Source of the DNA: Methanococcoides sp052057775
Lineage (GTDB): Archaea; Halobacteriota; Methanosarcinia; Methanosarcinales; Methanosarcinaceae
Direction: 5' to 3'
Length of the DNA: 64,000 nucleotides
Assembly: GCF_052057775.1 (NCBI RefSeq)
Contig: NZ_CP195121.1
Location: 1,550,001-1,614,000, forward strand
Below, piece after piece: positions 1-8,817 of this stretch. Under the pieces are notes generated by a model. The model searched no databases, was not told the origin of the DNA, and was given only the letters and a program-made list of their open reading frames with translations. How positions within the stretch are numbered: the first letter of the stretch is position 1; each line of letters opens with the position of its first letter. The position numbers were made by a program, and so were the translations under genes.

Positions 1-471
1 AAATCCAGCTTTTTGTCATCTTTTAATCAGTACTATGATACTGAGGACTCAAGACTTGATTCCTGTGCGGTATGTCACACTGGTCCAAATGGAGGATCCC
101 TAAATCCCTATGGAAGGGCATATTCAGAAAGTGGAAGAAATTATGCATCAATTGAAACTCGTGACTCGGATATGGATGGATTTAGCAATCTGGAGGAGAT
201 CGATGCCCTGACCTTTCCGGGAAATGCCAATGATCAGCCAGAACCTGCCTCTGAAGTTGTTCCTGAAACGGTCGACAATGCAACCGGGACACCAGTTGAT
301 GAGATAACAGATGATCAAAGCATGGATGGGTCAATTGTCGATGAAGTTCAGGAAGGAACAATTACTGAAGTGAACGACAGTGGTACAACAACTGAACAGG
401 AGTCCCCGGGTTTTGGAGCCATTCTTGCATTTGTCGGTGTGATGGCAGTAGTTTGTATGAAAAGAAGATGA
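1..471 (+). CDS. Partial secreted protein with CxxCH motif and PGF-CTERM anchor
   Basis: The reading frame is open to the left edge, so the N-terminus is missing; the TTG at 13 is not a convincing start. The visible part has one CAVCH motif (CxxCH, as in c-type haem sites) followed by a Gly/Asn-rich segment and an acidic DSDMDGFSN loop that resembles an EF-hand or dockerin-type calcium site. An acidic Thr/Glu-rich linker leads to SPGFGAILAF, a hydrophobic stretch and a basic end (MKRR). That is the PGF-CTERM signal known to be processed by archaeosortase, so the protein is inferred to be anchored on the cell surface. Haem binding is only a possibility: one motif is visible and the upstream part is unseen. 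Confidence 0.75.
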   Translation, partial: KSSFLSSFNQYYDTEDSRLDSCAVCHTGPNGGSLNPYGRAYSESGRNYASIETRDSDMDGFSNLEEIDALTFPGNANDQPEPASEVVPETVDNATGTPVDEITDDQSMDGSIVDEVQEGTITEVNDSGTTTEQESPGFGAILAFVGVMAVVCMKRR

Positions 472-575
472 TAATGTACCATCACTGAAATGAAACTAAA
501 ATACTAAATTCCAAATTATTAATGTGCATGCCTGGCAGGCATTTGATGCTACTACAAAGCCAGGTCATGATCTTT

Positions 576-1622
576 TTAAATTGAACGATCATTTGAATGC
601 TGAAGATAAGCTGCCAGTGGGAATCCAACCAATGTTGGTAACCAGAATGAGAACATCCTATAGACAAGGATGACCACGACCATAATGGAAGACTGAACAC
701 CAAGTCCACTATAAAGCGCAGCCATGGTACCCTCCACAACCCCAACACCGCCGGGGATAAGAAAAGCCATCTTTCCAAAAAGTAAGGGTAGGCCATATCC
801 GGTCAATAGTACGCCGGGACTTACACTGTGACCGGTTGCAACAAATAGGAAATAAAGGGTCATCATATCAAAACCAGTATTGATGACAGCACCTGCTGCT
901 GGACCACGCCATCCTCCATTGCGTAACAGATCTATAGAATCAAACATCTTAGAGATGGTTTCTTCAGTATTATGCGGAGTGTAAGGTCTATGGATCAGCC
1001 TGGAAAGGTGACTTGCAGATCCAATTGATATGGAAATGAACTTCTGACGATGACCATATCCCCATATGAAAAGACCTGCACATAGTCCCATGACCAGGAG
1101 TATGGCAGTGAAGGTGATCAATTGCAGGTTCGAAAGTTGATGCACAATAAGCAAGTGTATCATGCCGAAGATAGATAAAATAAATAAGACCACATTGTTG
1201 TAAAACGAAGGCAGTGTCCCTGCCAGACCTGCACCCTCTTTACGAATGCCTTTTTTTTGCATCCACTTATAGGTGGCTGCTGCATTACCAACCATACCGC
1301 CAGCTATGAGACCAATGCTGGAAGCTGCAAGTGTTATGATAACACCCCATATTATCGGCAAACGTTGACCAGTGATAGCAACTGTTTCCTTAAGCAAATA
1401 GCCACTGCCAAAGTAACTAATGATCTGGGCACCTACAGCAGTGAGTACGGCCCATAGTATCATTGTGCGGATAACATGAACTGAATTTTCCAGAGTCGTG
1501 AACTGGGGCAGGATAATATGCACTGCTAAACCAAGTAATACAAGCTGTAGAAGATATCGACCTGCCTGAATTTTCAGCTTTGGTACCGAAGACCGGAAAG
1601 AATTGTTCTTTGTTTTATTCAT
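576..1622 (-). CDS. Flippase-like membrane protein (LPG synthase TM / UPF0104 family)
   Basis: A 348-residue polytopic membrane protein with about eight hydrophobic segments. It matches the pattern of the lysylphosphatidylglycerol synthase transmembrane (UPF0104, AglD C-terminal-like) family, with the conserved late segment IPGGVGVVEGTMAALY. Family members are thought to move lipids or lipid-linked sugars; the substrate here cannot be read from the sequence. The ATG at 1622 gives a short basic N-terminus (MNKTKNNSFR) before the first membrane segment, which suits the family. It is transcribed away from the coiled-coil gene, with a 280-bp AT-rich divergent region between them. No obvious operon partner. 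Confidence 0.75.
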   Translation of the reverse strand: MNKTKNNSFRSSVPKLKIQAGRYLLQLVLLGLAVHIILPQFTTLENSVHVIRTMILWAVLTAVGAQIISYFGSGYLLKETVAITGQRLPIIWGVIITLAASSIGLIAGGMVGNAAATYKWMQKKGIRKEGAGLAGTLPSFYNNVVLFILSIFGMIHLLIVHQLSNLQLITFTAILLVMGLCAGLFIWGYGHRQKFISISIGSASHLSRLIHRPYTPHNTEETISKMFDSIDLLRNGGWRGPAAGAVINTGFDMMTLYFLFVATGHSVSPGVLLTGYGLPLLFGKMAFLIPGGVGVVEGTMAALYSGLGVQSSIMVVVILVYRMFSFWLPTLVGFPLAAYLQHSNDRSI

Positions 1623-1849
1623 TATAAGTAATCCTTTCAGGAATTGCGTTCATTATCAAAGCGCATGGATAGATAGTCCTTAACAGTTTTTATTTATATG
1701 GATACAGTTTTAATAGATACTTTTGATGATGAAGTACATCAGGAAATACGCTCTATCTAAAAATTGAGAGATTTTAATACAAGTATTTTTTGGCTATGAT
1801 TTATCAAGAGATCTCCAATTGAATAATTCTTATTTTGTTATTTGCATAG

Positions 1850-1858
1850 TTTTATATC
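1850..1858 (+). promoter_or_regulatory. Candidate TATA box for the coiled-coil gene
   Basis: A TTTTATATC element lies about 50 bp upstream of the ATG at 1904. Transcription would begin near 1880 and leave a leader of about 25 nt that includes the GGAGGT ribosome-binding site at 1893-1898. Read by eye only. Confidence 0.4.
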
Positions 1859-1903
1859 TTCGACTTTCTTATGTTTAATGGGGATTATTTTTGGAGGTAT
1901 ATT

Positions 1904-2425
1904 ATGGAAAAAGTACTTGAAGAGATTCGGCAAGACGTAGACAGACTGGCAGAAAAGACAGGCGAAGATGCAAAATTGATAAATGAAAAGCTTAAGGGTA
2001 AGCTTAGTTCCTTCGCTACAGATGTTAAGTCTATAGATCTCAAGAGTGATATCAAAGAACTTGAGGTAAAGATAGATGAACTGGTTGACAGGACAGGTAA
2101 TTCTGCAAAATTGCTTGCTTCCGAGGTAAAACAGGAATTTGCCACTATAACTGAAAGGATAGCGCTTCAAAAACATATAGACAATGTAAGCAAAGATCTC
2201 GATGAGCTTGCAGAAAAGACCGGAAACGAAGCATCGAAGCTAGGAATGAAAATAAAAGAAGAGATGATATCTCTATCAGATTCGATCAGATCAATAGACG
2301 TTAAGGAAGAGGTCGAGGAGATAATCTCCAAGGTTGAAAAGCTTGTAGATGCCACCGGGGAGGGTGCAAAAAAACTGGCGGTTGAGATCAATGAAGATAT
2401 CAACAACCTCTTGAAAAAGATTTGA
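1904..2425 (+). CDS. Coiled-coil protein with four TG-repeat units
   Basis: The start is set at 1904, where the ATG follows GGAGGT by a few bases; an upstream in-frame ATG at 1871 lacks a ribosome-binding site and lies near the expected transcription start. The 173-residue product is highly charged, with no signal peptide or membrane segment. It has four related units built around (L/A)(V/E)(D/E)(R/K/A)TG(N/E), followed by AK-rich helices: RLAEKTGEDAK, ELVDRTGNSAK, ELAEKTGNEAS and KLVDATGEGAK. The pattern predicts a long helical or coiled-coil bundle, similar in character to apolipoprotein-like or LEA-like stress proteins. I do not recognise a named family. Monocistronic. Confidence 0.75.
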   Translation: MEKVLEEIRQDVDRLAEKTGEDAKLINEKLKGKLSSFATDVKSIDLKSDIKELEVKIDELVDRTGNSAKLLASEVKQEFATITERIALQKHIDNVSKDLDELAEKTGNEASKLGMKIKEEMISLSDSIRSIDVKEEVEEIISKVEKLVDATGEGAKKLAVEINEDINNLLKKI

Positions 2426-2591
2426 AATTTGTTAAATTGGATTGACACAAGCGTTCCGGTTGTGGTATATCTCAGGGAAAGACTCTTATTAAAAAATATG
2501 TACAAAATTCATACTGGTACTTGAGCTTACTTTGTATTATGTGCTGAATAAGTCGAGAAATGTTAATTAATCATTGACAATGTGATCACAG

Positions 2592-3458
2592 ATGGCCGGT
2601 AATATTTTGGTAGGTAGTGTACCAGTAGAACATCTTTTTATTTTTATACTGATTTTAATAGTCACTATTTTTTTGGCTATTCTAATTTATGCTCTCATTA
2701 GAAGATTCCTGGATAATAGAATATCGGAAAATCAATCCAAAATAATAGCTATAGTTTTCCAGTATTCAGTTATAACTATTGGTTTGTATTATGGAGTCTA
2801 TCACATACTTAAATTAGATATTACCGCTTTAGCTGCATCATTCGGAATTGTAGGTATTGCCGTTACTTTTGCTTCACAAGACGTGATACAAAATCTTATT
2901 GCAGGTATACTAATTATTACACAAAGACCAATTCGAATTGGAGATTGGATTGAGATCGGTGGAAGTCCTGAAACTGAAGTTAGTAAAGTAAAAGAGATTA
3001 AATTGACAAGTACTACTTTGAGAAACGCTAATGGAAGAATTATATACCTGCCTAATTCGTTTATACTTTCATCCAGAATCATAAATTATACAAAGTCCGG
3101 AATTCTGGAAATACCTTTGCAGTTGGCAATTCCTTATAAATCTGATTACAGTAAGATCAAGTCGATCATAATAGAAATTGCGTATGAGAATAAAAGAATA
3201 CTGCCAGTTAATTTATCACAAAAAGAAGAGATTGCTACATACAGTCTATCAAATTTGTCCAATATCATGGGGTTAGTTGAAGACAAGACCGATCTAAACA
3301 GATTCCCACCCAGAATTCTATTTAGCAACATATCTGGTGGCAGTGTTATACTCGACATAAGGCTGTGGATAAAAGAAATCGAAACAAAAGATGAAATCGT
3401 AAACGAATTTTTAGAAGCACTGATTGAAAGATTAAAAGAAGAAAATATTGAACTGTAA
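2592..3458 (+). CDS. Small-conductance mechanosensitive channel, MscS family
   Basis: A 288-residue membrane protein. After two N-terminal hydrophobic helices comes the MscS pore helix and beta-domain signature: GIVGIAVTFASQDVIQN, then GILIITQRPIRIGDWIEIGG. A soluble alpha/beta domain ends in LKEENIEL. The length is typical of the short MscS class. Such channels open under membrane tension and release solutes during hypo-osmotic shock. The gene is more AT-rich than acnB downstream. It stands alone, ending 4 bp before the stop of the convergent small ORF. Family assignment is firm; ion selectivity is unknown. Confidence 0.9.
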   Translation: MAGNILVGSVPVEHLFIFILILIVTIFLAILIYALIRRFLDNRISENQSKIIAIVFQYSVITIGLYYGVYHILKLDITALAASFGIVGIAVTFASQDVIQNLIAGILIITQRPIRIGDWIEIGGSPETEVSKVKEIKLTSTTLRNANGRIIYLPNSFILSSRIINYTKSGILEIPLQLAIPYKSDYSKIKSIIIEIAYENKRILPVNLSQKEEIATYSLSNLSNIMGLVEDKTDLNRFPPRILFSNISGGSVILDIRLWIKEIETKDEIVNEFLEALIERLKEENIEL

Positions 3459-3462
3459 CAAC

Positions 3463-3702
3463 TTAGGATTCTGTAGGGATCATTGAAATTGAAAGTTTTT
3501 GAATACCTTTGGAATTATTAATTGCATATGCAAATGCAATTGGGTCTGGATAATCCGGAGGGGTCGCATGGATAGATGTGGTCGTAGTAACTTTTTCTGC
3601 AAGGGATATGAGTTGACTTTCAGTTTTGATATCTAACAACCCATTGATGTCAAGTGAGAAGTCCTGATAGTTGTACTTCCGTCTTCGACTTTGCTCATTC
3701 AC
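3463..3702 (-). CDS. Small hypothetical protein, 79 aa
   Basis: An ORF with a GTG start at 3702, convergent with the mscS gene. On this strand a TATATA element around 3735 lies about 30 bp upstream, at the right distance for an archaeal promoter. Because TATATA is self-complementary, the same box could also serve acnB on the other strand. The product is soluble, with a basic start and a central DINGLLDIKTESQLISLAEKV helix-like stretch. No family recognised. The promoter position and normal composition favour a real gene, but the evidence is weak. Confidence 0.45.
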   Translation of the reverse strand: MNEQSRRRKYNYQDFSLDINGLLDIKTESQLISLAEKVTTTTSIHATPPDYPDPIAFAYAINNSKGIQKLSISMIPTES

Positions 3703-3866
3703 TTAAGCACAGCCGTCCGTTGCTCCGTTAATGTCATATATAGCAAACACGGATTATCAGCATCACATTTCAGGCAATAATATGCTTTTTTTCAGGGCAA
3801 CCATACATTGAAAAGCTATACAGTTGCCAATGCAGCCGAAAACGCATTTTCTCATGGAGGAAAAAG

Positions 3867-6398
3867 ATGATCGAAGCTTATCTAAAACATGAAGAGGAGA
3901 GGAACGCTCAGGGAATCCCTGCACTTCCTCTGGATCCGGAACAGACTTCTGAACTTTGTGAATTGTTACAGAATCCTCCCGCAGACCAGGAGGAGTTCCT
4001 GCTCAACCTGTTCACGGAACGTATCTCCCCTGGTGTGGACCCGGCTGCAAAGGTCAAGGCGGATTTCCTTGGCAAGATACTCTCAGGAGATGTTTCTTCA
4101 CCTCTCATAGACAAGAAGGAAGCCATCAGGATCCTTGGGACAATGATCGGTGGCTACAATGTCAGTTACCTTATCGAAGCCCTCAAGGATGGCGAAGTGG
4201 CAGACGATGCTGCTGTTGCGCTTTTAGGCATAACACTGGTCTATGAGGCCTTTGACGAGGTAGTTGAACTCTCAAAGACAAATGAAGCTGCCAAAAAGGT
4301 CCTTGAGAGCTGGGCCAATGCAGAATGGTTCACAAGCAGGCCAGGTATCCCTGAGACCATTACTGTAAAGGTGTTCAAGGTCGATGGCGAGATAAACACC
4401 GACGACTTCTCCCCTGCAAGTGCTGCATGGAGCCGTCCTGACATACCCCTCCATGCACTGGCAATGGGTAACACCCGCTTCCCCGGTGGCATCGAGGAGA
4501 TGGCAGAGTGGCGTGAGAAAGGACATGAGGTTGCCTTTGTCGCCGATGTGGTGGGAACAGGTTCTTCCCGTAAGTCCGCCTGCAACAGTGTGCTCTGGCA
4601 CATCGGTCAGGATATCCCATACGTTCCTAACAAGCGCCGTGGCTGCGTGATCATCGGAACCGCAATAGCTCCTATCTTCTTCAACACAGCCGAGGACTCA
4701 GGTGCACTGCCTCTGCAAATGGATGTAAGCAACCTTCAGAAAGGCGACATCATCACCATCAACACTGTAAAGGGTGAGGTCACAGATGAGAACGGCAATG
4801 TCCTTTCCACTTTTGACCTCAAGCCTAACACACTGGCAGATGAGTACCGTGCCGGTGGCCGTATCCCTCTCATTATCGGCAGGTCCCTGACCGCTCAGGC
4901 TCGTGAGGCACTTGGCCTGCCTGAGACTGACATATTCACAAAGCCCGACAATCCTGTACCGAAACCCGGACAGGGCTATTCCCTTGCACAGAAGATCGTT
5001 GGTCGTGCATGTGGCGTGGAAGGTATCCTGCCAGGCACCGCCTGTGAGCCGGTAATGGCCACAGTCGGTTCCCAGGACACCACCGGCCCTATGACCGCCG
5101 ATGAGCTCACAGAGCTTGCCTGCCTCAGGTTCCAGGCCCCGATGTTCATGCAGTCATTCTGTCACACAGCAGCCTACCCCAAGCCTGCAGATGTGAAGAT
5201 GCACAAATCACTTCCAAATTTCGTTTCCGAGCGTGCAGGTGTTGCCCTGAAACCCGGTGACGGTGTCATCCACAGCTGGCTCAACCGCCTGCTAGTCCCG
5301 GACACAGTTGGTACCGGTGGCGATTCCCATACCAGGTTCCCTATAGGCATATCATTCCCGGCAGGTTCCGGTCTGGTAGCCTTCGCAGGAGCTCTTGGAT
5401 TCATGCCTCTTGATATGCCGGAATCCGTGCTTGTACGTTTCAGCGGCAAGCTCAATCCTGGCATCACACTGCGTGATGTGGTCAATGCTATCCCATACTA
5501 TGCTATCAAGCAGGGTCTGATGACCGTTCCTAAGAAGAACAAGATCAATATTTTCAACGGTCGCATCCTTGAGATCGAAGGACTTCCAGACCTCACCGCC
5601 GAGCAGGCATTCGAGCTTACTGATTCCGCTGCAGAGCGCTCAGCCGCAGCAGGTTGTATCCAGCTCAGTGAGGAGTCTGTATCCACTTTCCTGCGCTCCA
5701 ATCTCGCATTGATGAAGAAGATGATCAAGGACGGCTACAGCGATGCAGAGACGCTCCAGAAGCGTATAGAAGCTGTCGAGGAGTGGCTGGCAGATCCAAA
5801 ACTGCTCAAGGCCGATCCGAACGCGGAGTACGCAGCGGTCATAGAGATCGACCTTGCGGATATCAAAGAGCCTATCCTTGCATGCCCCAACGATCCTGAT
5901 GATGTCAGGCTGCTTTCCGAGGTAGCAGGAACAGAGATCCAGGATGTCTTCATCGGCTCGTGCATGACCAACATCGGACACTTCCGTGCTGCAGCCGAGA
6001 TCTGGCGTGACCAGAAGTTCAACTCTGATGTCCGTACCTGGATATGCCCGCCTACAAGGATGGACCAGGCACAGCTTAAGGAAGAATCCCTATTCTCCAT
6101 ATACAGTCAGGTAGGTGCGCGTATAGAGATCGCAGGATGCTCACTATGCATGGGTAACCAGGCCCGTGTACCGGATGACGCCACAGTGTTCTCCACCAGC
6201 ACCCGTAACTTCGACAACCGTATGGGTGACGGAGCCCAGGTCTACCTTGGTTCAGCAGAGCTTGGAGCTGTCACCTCCAACCTTGGCAGGATACCAACTG
6301 TCGAGGAGTACATGGAAGTCTACAGGGAGAAGATCGAGCCGAAACAGGCCGAGATCTACAGGTATCTCCAGTTCGATGAAATGGAAGAATACCAGTAA
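3867..6398 (+). CDS. acnB: Aconitate hydratase, AcnB type
   Basis: An 843-residue protein colinear with AcnB: an N-terminal HEAT-like helical domain (to about residue 160), then a swivel domain (DGEINTDDFSPA...GTGSSRKSACNSVLWH), then the catalytic part. The three cysteine ligands of the 4Fe-4S cluster are present in GSCMTNIGH and AGCSLCMGNQ. The enzyme interconverts citrate and isocitrate. In methanogens this feeds the oxidative half-cycle to 2-oxoglutarate. GGAGG lies about 5 bp before the ATG. A hairpin terminator follows, so it is probably transcribed alone. AcnB is mainly a bacterial form, so ancient transfer is plausible. Some AcnB enzymes also act on 2-methylisocitrate; nothing here indicates that role. 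Confidence 0.95.
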   Translation: MIEAYLKHEEERNAQGIPALPLDPEQTSELCELLQNPPADQEEFLLNLFTERISPGVDPAAKVKADFLGKILSGDVSSPLIDKKEAIRILGTMIGGYNVSYLIEALKDGEVADDAAVALLGITLVYEAFDEVVELSKTNEAAKKVLESWANAEWFTSRPGIPETITVKVFKVDGEINTDDFSPASAAWSRPDIPLHALAMGNTRFPGGIEEMAEWREKGHEVAFVADVVGTGSSRKSACNSVLWHIGQDIPYVPNKRRGCVIIGTAIAPIFFNTAEDSGALPLQMDVSNLQKGDIITINTVKGEVTDENGNVLSTFDLKPNTLADEYRAGGRIPLIIGRSLTAQAREALGLPETDIFTKPDNPVPKPGQGYSLAQKIVGRACGVEGILPGTACEPVMATVGSQDTTGPMTADELTELACLRFQAPMFMQSFCHTAAYPKPADVKMHKSLPNFVSERAGVALKPGDGVIHSWLNRLLVPDTVGTGGDSHTRFPIGISFPAGSGLVAFAGALGFMPLDMPESVLVRFSGKLNPGITLRDVVNAIPYYAIKQGLMTVPKKNKINIFNGRILEIEGLPDLTAEQAFELTDSAAERSAAAGCIQLSEESVSTFLRSNLALMKKMIKDGYSDAETLQKRIEAVEEWLADPKLLKADPNAEYAAVIEIDLADIKEPILACPNDPDDVRLLSEVAGTEIQDVFIGSCMTNIGHFRAAAEIWRDQKFNSDVRTWICPPTRMDQAQLKEESLFSIYSQVGARIEIAGCSLCMGNQARVPDDATVFSTSTRNFDNRMGDGAQVYLGSAELGAVTSNLGRIPTVEEYMEVYREKIEPKQAEIYRYLQFDEMEEYQ

Positions 6399-6457
6399 TA
6401 AGCACTGTCGAATTACCTTTGGAACTAAGTGCGTAACTTCAGAGTTCATTTAGCAAT

Positions 6458-6494
6458 ATGGGCGTACCTCGCCCATTCTTTACCTTTTTTCCTT
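6458..6494 (+). terminator. Hairpin terminator after acnB
   Basis: A perfect 7-bp stem ATGGGCG / CGCCCAT with a 5-nt loop (6458-6476) is followed by a T-rich tract. It lies 60 bp past the acnB stop. The shape resembles an intrinsic terminator; archaea mostly need only the T tract. Confidence 0.55.
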
Positions 6495-6627
6495 AATCCT
6501 GCAAGCATCCACCGGATCAGAACAGGATGATCGATGAGTCGGTTTGATGGATCCGATCTAGATCTTAAATCTCTACCCAAAACTTAAATCAGTTCAATGG
6601 CATATTTAAATCGGGAGTGATAATTGT

Positions 6628-6999
6628 ATGCCAACGATTGCACATTTTGATCTGCCTGCTGATGATCCTGAGCGGGCAAAGAAGTTCTACAGTGAACTAT
6701 TTGACTGGAAGATCGAAAAAGTTGAAGGTCCTTTTGAATATTATTTCATCGAGACCACAGACCTTGAAGGCAATCCCGGACTTGGCGGGGGAATGGGACA
6801 ACGTGGCAGTCCTGAACAGAGGATCACCAATTTTGTAGGGGTAACCTCTGTGGATGAGTATTGCGACCGCGTGAAAGAACTCGGAGGGACGGTGTTACAG
6901 ACGAAGATGCCTGTCCCGGGTTGGGGATATCTTGCAGTTTGTATTGACACCGAAGGAAACACCTTCGGGCTATGGGAAGTTAACGAGAATGCAAAGTAA
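6628..6999 (+). CDS. VOC (glyoxalase/bleomycin-resistance fold) family protein
   Basis: A 123-residue protein with the vicinal-oxygen-chelate pattern: it starts PTIAHFDLPADDPERAKKFYSELFDWK and ends DTEGNTFGLWE, the typical first and last elements of the two beta-alpha-beta-beta-beta modules. His (AHFD) and Glu (LWE) are in the usual metal-ligand positions. The ATG at 6628 follows GGAGTGAT. A TATA-like CATATTTAAAT at about 6601 would give a very short leader. The substrate cannot be predicted; the closest character is the small VOC proteins of unknown function common in methanogens. Confidence 0.8.
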   Translation: MPTIAHFDLPADDPERAKKFYSELFDWKIEKVEGPFEYYFIETTDLEGNPGLGGGMGQRGSPEQRITNFVGVTSVDEYCDRVKELGGTVLQTKMPVPGWGYLAVCIDTEGNTFGLWEVNENAK

Positions 7000-7091
7000 G
7001 GTTATCTATCAGGACCGTTCTGATACGGTTTGATCTTATCCGATCGGACCGGCTCTGCTTGGACATGTTTTTGAATCACGGGGGATACAAA

Positions 7092-8816
7092 ATGAGTACA
7101 GATCTTGTAATAAGGGTAGGTGGAGCTGCAGGTCAGGGCTTGCAGACCATTGGTGTCGCACTTGCAAAGACCTTCAAGAAAAGCGGTTTCAACGTTTTTG
7201 CCACCCAGTTCTATCTTTCGAGGGTAAGGGGCGGACATAACACGTTCCAGGTACGTGTGAGCGATGAACCGATAAGGGCGATGACCGAGAAGGTGGACAT
7301 CCTCATAGCTCTTGATGAGGAGTCCATTGAGGAACAGATCGAGGAGATGTCCGATGGTGTCATTATATTTGATAACGATGTCATTAAGATCGATAATACG
7401 GAAGGCCTTTTTTTCCACGTACCCATGCTTAAGATCGCAAAGGATGTCTGCGGTAACAAGATCTATTCCAATTCCGTTGCAAGTGGTGCTGCCCTTGGCC
7501 TGATGTGCTTTGAGTTCGATTACCTTGCAAAGGTCCTTACTGAGACATTCAAAAAGAAAGGCGATGAGATCATTGAGAATAACATCAAAGCAGCACGTGC
7601 AGGTTATGATTACGTGAAGGAGAACTTCACTTCAGGCTGTAAGTTCTCTGTTAGTGAACCTTCAGAAGATGATGGGAGGATGCTTATTGCAGGCAACGAT
7701 GCCGTCGGACTTGGGGCACTTGCCGCCGGCGTACAGTTCCTGGCAGCGTACCCTATGACACCGTCCACAGGTGTCATGACCTACGTGGCTGCAAACGCTG
7801 ATGACTTTAATGTTGTTGTCGAGCAGGCGGAAGATGAGATCGCTGCCCTGAACATGGTTCTTGGTGCTTCCTTTGCCGGTGCAAGGGCAATGACCACGAC
7901 CTCTGGCGGTGGTTTTTCCCTCATGGCAGAAGCCCTTGGGCTCGCCGGTATGACAGAAACTCCTGCTGTAATATTCCTCTCCCAGCGTCCGGGTCCTGCT
8001 ACCGGCCTCCCTACCATGACCGAGCAGGGTGACCTCCAGTTCGTACTGACCGCAGCACAGGGTGAGTTCCCTCGATGCGTGCTGGCTCCGGGGACGCCTG
8101 AAGACTGCTTCTACCTGACAGCTGAAGCGTTTAACATTGCTGACAAATACCAGATCCCGGTCTTTGTCATGAGCGACCAGTATCTTGCGGATTCCCTTTT
8201 CACATGCAAGAGGTTCGATCCATCAAAGGTCACTATTGAGAGGCATCTCATGACCGATGAGGAACTGGCCGAAAATGGTGAATACAAACGCTATGAACTG
8301 AACTCCACGGGAATCTCCCCCCGTGCAATTCCCGGCCAGGCAGGAGTGCTGGTGGCGGCTGACAGCGATGAGCACAATGAGTACGGTCATATAGACCAGA
8401 CAATCGAGAACCGCATTCTCATGAACGAAAAGAGGATGAAAAAGCTCGATCTTCTGAGAACGGATATGGAAGGGCCGCATATCTATGGTCCAAAAGATGC
8501 ACAAATAACTCTTGTGGGATGGGGTTCCACATACGGTCCCCTCATGGAGGTTGTGAATGACCTTATCAGTGAAGGCCATTCGGTGAACCATGTTCACTTC
8601 ACTCAAGTTTTCCCCCTGCCTGTGGAAGCTGTAAAGAAAGTTCTTGGCAATGCCGGGACCATCGTATGTGTGGAGAACAATGCAACCGGGCAATTTGCAA
8701 GACTGCTTGAATGCGAGACCGGGGTGCATTTTTTTGAAAAGGTCCTTAGGTCGGATGGTAAGCCTTACAGTCCGGAATCCATAATACGTGCCCTGAGGGA
8801 AAAGGAGGTGATCTGA
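7092..8816 (+). CDS. 2-oxoacid:acceptor oxidoreductase, fused gamma-alpha subunit
   Basis: The start is placed at the ATG at 7092 (MSTDLVIRVGGAAGQG), preceded by GGGGGA; an ATG at 7059 would add 11 residues not expected in the family. The 574-residue product joins a gamma domain (GGAAGQGLQT, then LSRVRGGHNTF) to an alpha domain with the YPMTPST motif. The fused gamma-alpha plus beta layout is that of two-subunit 2-oxoacid:ferredoxin oxidoreductases. Substrates in the family include 2-oxoglutarate, pyruvate and branched-chain oxoacids. Proximity to aconitase makes 2-oxoglutarate attractive but does not prove it. The beta gene follows after one base, and its GGAGGTGATC site lies in the end of this gene. 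Confidence 0.9.
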   Translation: MSTDLVIRVGGAAGQGLQTIGVALAKTFKKSGFNVFATQFYLSRVRGGHNTFQVRVSDEPIRAMTEKVDILIALDEESIEEQIEEMSDGVIIFDNDVIKIDNTEGLFFHVPMLKIAKDVCGNKIYSNSVASGAALGLMCFEFDYLAKVLTETFKKKGDEIIENNIKAARAGYDYVKENFTSGCKFSVSEPSEDDGRMLIAGNDAVGLGALAAGVQFLAAYPMTPSTGVMTYVAANADDFNVVVEQAEDEIAALNMVLGASFAGARAMTTTSGGGFSLMAEALGLAGMTETPAVIFLSQRPGPATGLPTMTEQGDLQFVLTAAQGEFPRCVLAPGTPEDCFYLTAEAFNIADKYQIPVFVMSDQYLADSLFTCKRFDPSKVTIERHLMTDEELAENGEYKRYELNSTGISPRAIPGQAGVLVAADSDEHNEYGHIDQTIENRILMNEKRMKKLDLLRTDMEGPHIYGPKDAQITLVGWGSTYGPLMEVVNDLISEGHSVNHVHFTQVFPLPVEAVKKVLGNAGTIVCVENNATGQFARLLECETGVHFFEKVLRSDGKPYSPESIIRALREKEVI

Positions 8817-8817
8817 T

